Position numbers and translations under genes: made by a program. This document shows, piece by piece, positions 55,363 through 64,000 of a stretch of DNA of 64,000 nt. The stretch is from Saccharomycopsis fibuligera x Saccharomycopsis cf. fibuligera. Lineage: Eukaryota; Ascomycota; Saccharomycetes; Ascoideales; Saccharomycopsidaceae. A model generated the notes under the pieces. The model made no database searches, was not told the origin of the DNA, and worked only from the letters and a program-made list of their open reading frames with translations. The stretch spans positions 809,501-873,500 of the forward strand of contig CP012816.1 of the NCBI GenBank assembly GCA_001936135.1, in the 5' to 3' direction. The first letter of the stretch is position 1; each line of letters starts with the position of its first letter.

Positions 55363-55956
55363 ATGTCTAGGCCTAGAGTGGCAGTGATATACAACGCCTT
55401 CTACGACGACATTATCCAACTTGCTGAACAGGAAGCCAAGGGAATCCGCGAAGCCGGTGGGGTATGCGACATTTACAAACTCACTCAGTCAGAAGGGGAC
55501 TATCCATTAGCCACCAATGACACGTTACAACAGTACGATGCTTTCATGTTCGGCATCAGTTCAAAAATGGGCCATTTCCCATCCCCTTGGAGAATGTTGT
55601 TTGATGGTACTGGTGCCGTTTGGGCTCAGGGGATCACGTATCATAAAGCGTGTGGTGTTTTTGTGCTGACTAGTTCCTCCAACGCTGGTCAAGAGTCTGT
55701 GGTGGGAGCCGCTTTGTCAACATTGACTCATCATGGCATGTTGTTTGTGCCCTTGGGGTACAAGCCGGTGGTCAAGCATTTAGCTGAGCTTGGCCAGGCT
55801 CACGGTGGCTCGCCTTGGGGCGCAGGGAGTTTTAATAATAATGGGACCCGCTACCCTAGTGAATTGGAGTTAAAGACTGCTTATTATCAGGGAAAAGCTT
55901 TTTACAATACAATTTCTCAAAGGGTTATCAGCGAAGAGGAAATGCAGCAGCGATAG
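55363..55956 (+). CDS. RFS1-like flavodoxin-fold protein (Pst2/Ycp4/WrbA family)
   Basis: 197 aa from ATG 55363 (MSRPRVAVIYNAFYDD). The family order is clear: EQEAKGIREAGGVCDIYKL, ATNDTLQQYDAFMFGIS, FPSPWRMLFDGTGAVWAQG, LSTLTHHGMLFVPLGYK, GGSPWGAGSF and ELELKTAYYQGKAFYNTI. Pst2 and Ycp4 keep the FMN loop YSTYGH and PTRFGNFP; here the first reads YNAFYDD and the second SSKMGHFP, closer to Rfs1 (YSVDDII), so FMN binding may be weak or lost. The family localises to eisosomes at the plasma membrane, and Pst2 is a stress-induced quinone reductase; an enzymatic role for Rfs1-type members is unproven. Call is good at family level, moderate for RFS1 subtype. Confidence 0.85.
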   Translation: MSRPRVAVIYNAFYDDIIQLAEQEAKGIREAGGVCDIYKLTQSEGDYPLATNDTLQQYDAFMFGISSKMGHFPSPWRMLFDGTGAVWAQGITYHKACGVFVLTSSSNAGQESVVGAALSTLTHHGMLFVPLGYKPVVKHLAELGQAHGGSPWGAGSFNNNGTRYPSELELKTAYYQGKAFYNTISQRVISEEEMQQR

Positions 55957-57052
55957 ACATGGAGCATTGAGGATTCATTTTTATTGGCAGTATACATACG
56001 TTCAACGAGCCTGAAAAGTGGAACAAAAAGGAAGGCTTTTTGTGAATTTATTGTACTAATTGAGCCCCCGCAAAATAGTATTATGGTTAAAGAGGCTACT
56101 CGTATCAAAATTCACAAAGCTAGGAATACGGTTGTGTGTCCATGTACCAAAGTCGACTATGAGGTCTTGACTATCACTCCTATACGGGATTCCAAAGTGT
56201 AAACCTAGACATACTGAACGCTTTTAACTGCCATTTATTCTTTTATTCTCTTATTCTCTTTTGTTTTGTATTGATTTGTGCTGTGTTGTGTTGCATTACT
56301 TTGTCTTGCTTTACTTTGCTTGCCTTATCCTTACATTCTTACTTCTTGCCTTCTGTTAGATGTTTCTTTTCGTACTAGATCTGTTTTTTATTTCCAAAAT
56401 TAACATTGTTATGTTAGGGTTTTTTGCTGTCCCCCTTCACGGTGGCTTTTGTTATTTTATTTTTATAATTCTCTTCGAATTAATTAACTAGTATATCCTT
56501 TTCATCCTGCTAGTTCTCTTTATGATTCTTGACTCAGCTTTTTGCTTCCTTTTTTTTTTACCTTTGGTTCTTTTGCTCAACTTCACATTCCACTGCCTTT
56601 TTTCTTTTGCTTTTTATTTTTTTTCTATGCCCTTTTTGTATTCTTTGCTCGTACCGGGCTTACTGCATTACATTTTTCTGAGGTTTGTTTCCACTCTCCA
56701 TTTTAATGTAAGATTACAGAATAAAATAGAAGCTCAATAGATTGTTACGTAGCTGTTGTGAGCCGACTTTATTTTCCTAGTTATTCATACAATTTTTATT
56801 TATGCTTGAAAAACACACAAATGTAAAAATGACTTAACAATTCAGCGTTATAAGGACAAGCTCGAGAAATTTTTTCAAATTTCTTCAAAAGTAGCGTCGT
56901 AAAAAAACAGAAAAAAAAAAAGTAGCAGGCTACACAGTAATATTCAACCACCTACACTAACTGGCCTTAATCTTACAAGTAATGGCGGTTAAATTTCAAT
57001 CAATATCGTATTCAAATGTATTTATACATATATTGCACATTCCATTATAAAG
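55957..57052. other. Convergent intergenic, RFS1-like / VPS54
   Basis: 1.1 kb between converging genes. It is T-rich on the plus strand (about 56220-56700) and A-rich before VPS54. Open frames here (such as 55984-56202) lack an ATG-led protein-like start. I see nothing else. Confidence 0.4.
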
Positions 57053-60000
57053 TTAACCATCTTCTTTTGTTTGCAACCCATTGACATATTCCCACAATAC
57101 AGTACCTGATTCTCCATAACCTGGCAAGTCCCCCAACTTTACTCTAAAATAATCGATATCTTTTAATAAACTCATTTTCTCCAAATTGTCATTAAATAGC
57201 TTACCGCCGCCATTACCGTTAGCTGGAGAAAACTTCTGAAATTCTCGTAAGAAGACTTTCTTATACGTGGTAAAAATCTCGGATAAAACCAATAGATATT
57301 GTCCTTCGTTTAGGTATTTTGTTAAAACTTTGGAAATTGTAATTGTTTCTTTGACTAGAGTTTCCATATATGGATGACATTGTTGTTTTGCTGTGGTGTT
57401 TGCATTTGTAGTGCTGTTTGTGGTGTCATTTGTGGTGTCGTTTGTGGTGTCATTTTTAGTATCAGCTGTATTGGAAAGAGGCTCAGAGAAATCGATTTTG
57501 GACAACGATATAGCGTGATTCGTTACACGATCATTCATTATTGAGATTAATTTTGTGAATATGTCATTTTGATGGTCTTTGAGTAAATTAGTAATATTTG
57601 TAAACTCTTGATCAATAGGAATGTTATTTTCATTGTTATTGTTGTCGCTATTTTGTACCTCGACTGATCTTTTGAATTCTTGCTTATTTAAATTGAATTT
57701 ATTGATATGGCTAATTGCCGCTTGAATTAAAGGCATCAATTGAATAAGCAACTCTAAGCATTGTGACGATATCGATAAATGTTTAGCAGTGATATGTTTT
57801 AATCCAGCAGTCCTTGTTGCATTAGCCCCAAGAATTTGATGTCTCATTTTGGAATTAGTAAGACTAATCAAATCAATTAGAACGAAGGGAAATGTCAGCA
57901 CATGTTTACCGAGAATTGCATGAAGTAAGACAAGTTCTTTAATTGATTGTAAAATGGTTACTATTAAGGGAGATATAACTATTGATTGATTGTTAACTTT
58001 GATACGCCCCAAGTCTTTCTTTGATGGCGAGGAGGTGGTGGTGGTGGTGGCAGCGGCTGTTGTAGTTGACTCTGAAGAGACAGAAGCAGAAGTTTCAGAA
58101 AGCAATGGCTTGCTGTCATTAGTGAGGAGGTTATCGTTAGTGTAATCATTAAAATCAATAATTTCTAACCACGATGAAGGCAATTCATGTTTTTCTGAAT
58201 TTGAAAATTGCAGTAATTCATCGATTAAAGTCTGGCCGTTTTGTCTTAATTCTTGACCATTTGCCGCATTACCTAAATCTTTCCAAACATCTTTTTCAAT
58301 AATCTCAATAGTATGGTTTTTCAAAGATGTAGTATAAATAGTATAAAAATCATGAATTTGTTTGTTTAAAAATTTGGATAGGAAATAATTGTTTGTTAAT
58401 CCGTTGGACAAATTTTCATTATCAATCAAAAAGCAACGATTTATGAGATAGAATCGGATGAAAAACTTATAGTTGAATTGACCAATTAGGTCGTTTCTGA
58501 TGTTGAGAATCTTAAAGATTCGTTTTTGTAAAGTTTCAATGAGCTTAGTAATGGTTGGTGATAGGTCAAGTTTGAGGACAATATCTTCTTCATTATTCGT
58601 ATTGTTGTCTGGCAAGTACTGGATAATATCTAAAGAGATATCAAGCAAGAATTTCTGATGGGCAGAAAGTCTTCTTAGACATTCGGCCAAGTTGCAATAA
58701 ATGTTGATTAACATGACTTCAAATTCCTTTGGGGTCATGGCACGCAAATAATTGACTAACTTCTGGTTTGCGTTGGATGTCTTTGAGGAGAATCTTGAGC
58801 TGGAGGTATTACTTGCAGTTTCTGAACGATCATCAAGGCTGACACCTGCCGGCAGCAAAAATCTGTTTGCTTGGAATGTATTCGTTTTTGAATTGAGAGA
58901 TACTTGGGACATAGTCTTAGTTGGAACATGTGACGATGTCTTTGAAACTGATTCCAAATTACTGAAATTCTCTTCATTTGGTAAATGATTCTTTATGATA
59001 TTTTTGAACTCAACAATAAGTTTTTCTTCTAGTTTTTGAAAAGTATTAAATATTTCGTTACACTTGACTAATCCATAAATGTATTGCTTGATTAAATTTT
59101 TGAATTCAGGAGCAAAAAAGTTGTAATCAATGGTGTTAGTGCTTGTGGGCAAAGTTTGCTTGATTATATGGTTATCAATGGTTGTATAATTTAGCAAGCG
59201 TTTAAAACTTGCTTGAATCTTGAGGGAATCAAAAAAATTGCGCAAATCTTCAATGATATAATCAATAAACAAGTTGTTGAAAGATTGACCGATTTTGAGT
59301 TTTAGTTGACCGAAAAGTTGTTGCAAGTGGATTAGAGATTTTATAGAGGACAAGTTTTGTAAACCATGTGGAAATTTATTCAACTTAGCAAGAATTGCAT
59401 CGATGAAGGGTAAGTTGGTGAAAAAAGTTTTTGACAAGGAGTTTTCAGTGTTTTGAAACAATGACAAATCACCTTTAATTAAAGATTCGGAAAAATTGAT
59501 TAGATTTAGAGATTGCAAATAATTTGATTTATAAAAGATAACCTCTGCATAGTCAGCGATTTTGAGCACCAAATTAATTTGAAGCATTGACTGTTGTAAT
59601 TTGAGGAGGTTGAGTTGCTTTTTCAGGTTGCGCAACACTGCATAAGCTTTTTCCACTTGGTTAGCATGAAGCTGATCAAAACTCGCAAGCAATTTTTTGG
59701 ATAAAGTAATGCTTTGTTTGGAAGTTTCGGTAATTTTGAACAATTCATTGAATGTGTTGAAAAAAGAGGATGAAGATTTTGATATTTCATCAATGAGATG
59801 GATCTCAATGATATCCAAGTACCATGATAGCTTTTCTTGTAGTATTAAACTTTCTGAAAGGTATTGCTTGTTGTTTTTTGAAGTATCGAAAATATTGTTT
59901 CCCTCGATGACTTTGTAGAACACACTTGGATTATCTAGTCTGAAATTTTTGTCGAAAAAGATTGCGGGCACATTATCAATGTTTGTATTGCTGTTAGATG

Positions 60001-60475
60001 AAGGGTCTTTATCCAACGCTTTTAACGAGGATTCAGTGAGACTGCGGTTCTGTTGGAAAATGGAGAATTCGCTACGAATAGAGTTCAAGTAAGGCTCGAA
60101 TTGAGCATCGTCGACCTTGGTGAGTTTGGCGAGTTTGACTGGAGGAATGTCATTGTGAGATGGGGGGCCCAACGGAATCTTGGTGGTTTTATTGTTAACT
60201 TGGACAGCAATTTTGTTTTTGCGTTTGAAATCGGTAGACAGAACTAGCTCATAGATCGAATTAGGGCCCAATGGAGAATATACTGTTGTGTTGCTATTGT
60301 TGTTGGTGTTATTTGGGTTTATGGACGTGGTGGAGTTGTTGATGTCAGATAGAAAACTAGAAGCGCTGAGGGAGTCTGAGGAGGCAAGGGAAGGAAGGTA
60401 ATGGGAATGAGAGTTGTTTGTTTGAGAAGTGGTGATGACAGAGAGAGTGTCCAGGGCGTCTATGTCTGAGGACAT
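57053..60475 (-). CDS. VPS54: GARP complex subunit Vps54
   Basis: The first true ATG is 60475 (MSSDIDALDTLS), giving 1140 aa. After a Ser/Asn-rich N-terminus, the Vps54 region begins with VPAIFFDKNFRLDNPSVFYKV, then LQEKLSWYLDIIEIHLIDEI and KSSSSFFNTFNELFKITE, the conserved N-terminal coiled-coil/helical part. The C-terminal domain has ELVLLHAILGKH and GLKHITAKHLSISSQCLEL, matching the Vps54 C-terminal motif (SGLKSITSKHLALASQ). Vps54 with Vps51-53 tethers endosome-derived vesicles to the late Golgi. A (Asn-Asp-Thr-Thr)n run near residue 1010 is coded by a 12-bp repeat (about 57416-57454). Length agrees with a slightly enlarged Vps54 (889 aa in S. cerevisiae). Confidence 0.88.
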   Translation of the reverse strand: MSSDIDALDTLSVITTSQTNNSHSHYLPSLASSDSLSASSFLSDINNSTTSINPNNTNNNSNTTVYSPLGPNSIYELVLSTDFKRKNKIAVQVNNKTTKIPLGPPSHNDIPPVKLAKLTKVDDAQFEPYLNSIRSEFSIFQQNRSLTESSLKALDKDPSSNSNTNIDNVPAIFFDKNFRLDNPSVFYKVIEGNNIFDTSKNNKQYLSESLILQEKLSWYLDIIEIHLIDEISKSSSSFFNTFNELFKITETSKQSITLSKKLLASFDQLHANQVEKAYAVLRNLKKQLNLLKLQQSMLQINLVLKIADYAEVIFYKSNYLQSLNLINFSESLIKGDLSLFQNTENSLSKTFFTNLPFIDAILAKLNKFPHGLQNLSSIKSLIHLQQLFGQLKLKIGQSFNNLFIDYIIEDLRNFFDSLKIQASFKRLLNYTTIDNHIIKQTLPTSTNTIDYNFFAPEFKNLIKQYIYGLVKCNEIFNTFQKLEEKLIVEFKNIIKNHLPNEENFSNLESVSKTSSHVPTKTMSQVSLNSKTNTFQANRFLLPAGVSLDDRSETASNTSSSRFSSKTSNANQKLVNYLRAMTPKEFEVMLINIYCNLAECLRRLSAHQKFLLDISLDIIQYLPDNNTNNEEDIVLKLDLSPTITKLIETLQKRIFKILNIRNDLIGQFNYKFFIRFYLINRCFLIDNENLSNGLTNNYFLSKFLNKQIHDFYTIYTTSLKNHTIEIIEKDVWKDLGNAANGQELRQNGQTLIDELLQFSNSEKHELPSSWLEIIDFNDYTNDNLLTNDSKPLLSETSASVSSESTTTAAATTTTTSSPSKKDLGRIKVNNQSIVISPLIVTILQSIKELVLLHAILGKHVLTFPFVLIDLISLTNSKMRHQILGANATRTAGLKHITAKHLSISSQCLELLIQLMPLIQAAISHINKFNLNKQEFKRSVEVQNSDNNNNENNIPIDQEFTNITNLLKDHQNDIFTKLISIMNDRVTNHAISLSKIDFSEPLSNTADTKNDTTNDTTNDTTNSTTNANTTAKQQCHPYMETLVKETITISKVLTKYLNEGQYLLVLSEIFTTYKKVFLREFQKFSPANGNGGGKLFNDNLEKMSLLKDIDYFRVKLGDLPGYGESGTVLWEYVNGLQTKEDG

Positions 60476-61822
60476 TGTGCGTGGTAATGATAGTTGTACT
60501 GATATTAATGGCAATAGTGAATGGTGGTAGTATAAATGATCCAGTAGTTAGTTAATGTTGATGTGCTGATGAGTTAACCGCTGCAGATGTGGTATATGAG
60601 CGGGTAACCATTGGATTAATATACAGCCACGTATTGACTACCACACTAGCACCATCTTTCCCTATGAACCCCACGTAGACTACTATTATGAAATTTAAAA
60701 CAATGTCAACAAATAGTAAAAGAGCATACCAATTGTCGAGTATAACTAATTTGTAAAAAAGAGTTAATAAAAAAGAACCAAAACAAAAAACTTCCAGTTT
60801 GGCTCTAATTTTCATGCACGTTGACGTCTATTTTCGATAGAAGAATCTTTCTAGTTGACATTTCTATGTATCTTTAATATTTAGACAAGTAACGTTAAAA
60901 GCCTATTCAATCAAATGTGATACACCTCAGCAAGCGCAGAGAAGGGCAGTGATTATATCTGTGAATTTTTGATTAGATTGACAATATCTTCAATAAATAG
61001 AATGTAAAACTACTGAAAGAAGCAGAATAAGAATGGAAAAACAAAAAAAAATATAACTTTTCAATTAACTTGAAAATTGACAAATTGAAAATACAGAATA
61101 AGCAGCAAACTAGATAATTAATAGGAAAACAGATACTTTTTGAAGACAAAAAAGACAAAGAAGAATGTAAAAATGTATAATAAACAAACTAAAAGTAATA
61201 AAATGTTTATAAATGATTGAAAAGCTCATCAAGCTAAAAATACTAAGCAATGTAAGAAACTAAACTTTATGGTACAAATGAATAACCAAAAGTGAAACAT
61301 TAGCAATTCAGCCGTAATTGTATCGTAATTGTATCGAACAATAGAAGAAAGAAAATAGAGATTTGATTTTTGGCAAGCCAAAGTAAAGCTGGAAAAGCAG
61401 GATGAATCGAGGTAAAATTGTAAATAGGAACTAAGAAAGAAAACAAAAAAACAAACTGTAAATACAAGTAAAAATACAACCCAAATCGTCAAAATCGTCT
61501 CAACAAAATCAGAAGTTAATGGATCTGGAAAAAGCCGAAAAAAAGGATAAAGAACATAATAAAAGAAAAAAGATCAAAATATAAACAGAATAAGTATAGA
61601 AAACGAAAAGCAAAATAAAATACACCTGTTTGACTCTAAAAGCACAAAAAAAACTAAAGAAAGAAATCAAAAAAAGATAATGATCGTGATTCGTTAAAAT
61701 CAAAATTGAAATAAAATAAGCGTAAGAAAAAAATTTTTTTTTTTTTTTTTTTAATTTACAGTTTCATTAGCTCGTTGATATTGCCAGTCCACTGAACAAT
61801 TTAATAGCGCAAAAAAGTCTGT
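60476..61822. other. Intergenic: VPS54 promoter / SKN7 3' end
   Basis: 1.35 kb between two minus-strand genes. From about 61000 to 61740 the plus strand is strikingly A-rich and T-poor (T-rich in the SKN7 transcript sense), fitting a long SKN7 3' UTR. A run of T (about 61732-61752) lies near the SKN7 stop. No gene is seen. Confidence 0.4.
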
Positions 61823-62597
61823 TTAAGCTAGTCTAGGTTTTTTGTTTAATGGTCCATCAATCATATCACCGAGAGCATTAATATTTGTTACTTGTCCCGG
61901 CATGGGTTGGGCCAACAAACTTCCATTATTTCCCGGCATTGAAGGTCCAGCTCTAGAACCATTCACTGGTATCATTTGAGGTGGAGGAACACCTCCTGCC
62001 ATGGAAGCCATAGCCATATTACTCATATGTTGTTGCTGTTGTTGCTGCTGCTGGTGATGTGGATCTTGAATCATGCTACCATCATTTGGCTGCTGCGGTG
62101 GGGTGCTCATCAATTGAGGAGTTTGAGGAGTATTGGAATGTTGTCTGGAACTTGCAGCTGCATTCATGTTTTGTTGAGAAACATTAGGATTGACCGGTGC
62201 CATTTGGGATGTTTGGACGTGTCCCTGCACTGGTGGAGTTAACTGACCTGTTAGTTGACCTGTTAACTGGTTAACATTTTCTGATGTCAATGGTTGAGGG
62301 CCGCCCATTTGAGTAGGTGGACCCAATGGTGGTAATGGACCATTAAGTGCTGCTGGAGCACCAGGAGCGTGTGATTGCTCAGTTGGGGTACCCTGCTGAG
62401 GTTCAGAATGTGAAAGTTGTCTAGGATGCAGCTGCTGTGGCCCTGTTTGCTGTATTGCTTGAGGACCACCCGGTGGTAACTGAGGTTGTGGTGGTTGTTG
62501 ATTGGGCTGCAGCTGTGGCTGTTGTTGGTTAGGCTGCTGATCTTGTTGTTGGTTTGGCTGTTGTTGGTTAGGCTGTTGATTAGGCTGCTGCAGAGTT

Positions 62598-62629
<32 letters not shown>

Positions 62630-64000
62630 TTGTTGTTGCTGTTGGGCAACAGGTACCCTTTTCTTCAAATGCTTTTCCAAAATCAAATATAAATCTTCTC
62701 TAGTGAATGGTTTAGCCAAAATATCACTCATACCATTAGTCAAATATGCCATCAAATCATCATCTTGAATATTACCAGTCATAGCGATAATTGGTGTAGT
62801 GCTATCAAAATTTCTAATCACTGATGTAGCACTGACTCCATCTAAGTTAGGCATAACAATATCCATCAACACTAAATCGTATTTTCTTTTGTTTACAGTT
62901 GAAATTGCAGATAAGCCATCAGTGACTATTTCCACTGTGCAGCCATATTTCAATAAAAATTTTCTGCATAAGTGAATACAAACCATATCATCTTCCACAA
63001 GCAAGACATGAAATGCGCTATCAAATGGTGGTGGAAGCTCACTTGCTCCTGGATTTGGCATCATCATTGCATTATTAGGTCCACCAGGTGGTGCTGGTAC
63101 TGTTGTTGGCTGAACTGGGCCAATCGGATTAGAAGGACTTCCTCTATAGATGCCAGGGGCTATATGTGTATCAGGATTAACCATTGGGTCTAGGGACTCA
63201 AGAGAATGTGAATTCGAGTGAGTGTTTCCAGTAGCAGATTGCTGTGCTTGTGGCGGCGGCGGCGGTGGTGGTGCCGGTGGTGGTACTTGTGTTTGAGGTT
63301 GAGGTTGAGCTGGCTGTTGCAGCTGCTGAGCTGGTTGCTGACTTTGCTGCTGAGCCTGCTGTTGTGTTTGTGGAACTTGTTGAGATGATGGCTGTTGCAG
63401 CTGTTGAGGTTGTGTTTGTTGATTCTGCAGCAGCGGCTGTAACAGCTGTGGAACATGATTCTGTGATAGTGGCTGGGAATGAGCCCTAGCTCTTTGTTGC
63501 GATTCCATATGATATTTGTTATTATTATGCTGCTGCTGCTGCTGCTGCTGCTGTTGTTGTTGTTGCTCTGCTAAAGTTTGAGCATTAGCCAGGGCAGGCG
63601 AACCTAGCTGCGGCAAATTCAATGGCGGAACCTCAATACCGTGGCTAGATACGCATTGCACCAAAGTGGCTAGCGAGCTATGGTACTTATCATTCACGCT
63701 CTTAAACTGCATTAAAGTTTCAAGAATATTGTTATACTTGGACCTCATAATCTTTAGTTCTTCACTTAACGCCTCGTAGTCGTTATTCAATGACTGAACC
63801 TGTTTTGACAAGGTGCCTATTATTTCTTGTGACTGCTCATCAATAACTTTCTTTTGAGTGGGGCCTTTTCTTTTGATGTTATCCAACGCGTCTTTGTTAT
63901 CCACTTTAAACTCCGGATGCTTGAATTCCCAAGCCCCATCGCCATAGTCTTTAGAAACTTTCTCGTTATTGGAAAGCTTTACTTTATGGAAATCGTACTT
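61823..64000 (-). CDS. SKN7: Skn7 response-regulator transcription factor (5' part off right edge)
   Basis: The minus frame is open from the window edge (64000) to TAA at 61823-61825, giving at least 725 residues; no true start is inside the window. The visible beginning, YGDGAWEFKHPEFK, is the end of the HSF-type DNA-binding domain. A coiled coil (SQEIIGTLSKQVQSLNNDYEALSEEL) follows, then poly-Gln and Pro/Gln-rich linkers, the receiver domain (VLLVEDDMVCIHLCRKFLL, phosphoacceptor Asp in LVLMDIVMPNLDG at codon 62861-62863, and AMTGN...LAKPF), and a long Gln/Pro-rich C-terminus. Skn7 works downstream of Sln1-Ypd1 phosphorelay and with Yap1/Cap1 in oxidative stress and wall integrity. Glutamine runs flank the receiver domain (about 62602-62640 and 63530-63560), coded by mixed CAG/CAA repeats. 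Confidence 0.95.

Overview
The window is nuclear DNA from a budding yeast (Saccharomycotina), most likely of the CTG-Ser clade (Candida/Lodderomyces/Debaryomyces relatives). The evidence is compact, mostly intron-less genes with clear yeast orthologues (DEG1, HPR1, DUG2, PRP18, SQS1, ATG4, GYP5, USB1, YPI1, VPS54, SKN7), a TACTAAC-type intron, an intron-less tRNA-Arg(UCU), and strong avoidance of CTG. In the GC-rich aldo/keto reductase gene I count about one CTG among some 37 leucine-type codons, where a standard-code GC-rich gene would favour CTG. Products quoted below use the standard code, so rare CTG 'Leu' residues are probably Ser.

Layout. 1-6.2 kb is a GC-rich block: the 5' part of an unrecognised gene leaving the left edge, an aldo/keto reductase, an F-box-like/LRR protein and the tRNA pseudouridine synthase DEG1. 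6.2-16 kb becomes AT-rich: a membrane-anchored GH18 chitinase-like protein, the mitochondrial rRNA methylase MRM2 (with an apparent frameshift), the THO subunit HPR1 and the glutathione-degrading DUG2. 16.2-17.1 kb holds a decayed copy of a BUD16-type pyridoxal kinase, followed by a 1.7-kb gene-poor stretch and tRNA-Arg(UCU). 19.3-24.5 kb carries pyruvate kinase with a long GC-rich promoter, a GRX8-like glutaredoxin that has lost its second active-site cysteine, and PRP18. 24.9-38.1 kb carries an unrecognised coiled-coil protein, the divergent pair SQS1/ATG4 (adjacent and divergent also in S. cerevisiae), GYP5 and USB1. 38.7-42.9 kb has an amino-acid permease and a tiny GPI-anchored wall protein, separated by 2.4 kb of GC-rich DNA with a triple Gcn4-type site array. 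45.3-47.1 kb encodes a long protein whose C-terminal glutathione-peroxidase fold lacks the catalytic cysteine. 47.1-51.2 kb is a 4-kb gene desert. 51.2-64 kb holds YPI1, a split OPA3-like gene, an RFS1-like flavodoxin-fold protein, VPS54 and the 3' part of SKN7 running off the right edge.

These are chromosomal housekeeping and accessory genes rather than one pathway. Recurring themes are RNA metabolism (DEG1, MRM2, HPR1, PRP18, SQS1, USB1), redox/glutathione/oxidative stress (AKR, DUG2, GRX8-like, GPX-like, RFS1-like, SKN7) and vesicle/autophagy traffic (ATG4, GYP5, VPS54). I found no convincing retroelement, DNA transposon, CRISPR array or rRNA. The most unusual signals are the dead GPX-fold fusion, the pyridoxal-kinase fossil, the OPA3-like gene with two possible 3' splice sites, the perfect 14-bp-arm hairpin at 55.03 kb, and GC peaks over promoters in an otherwise AT-rich region.
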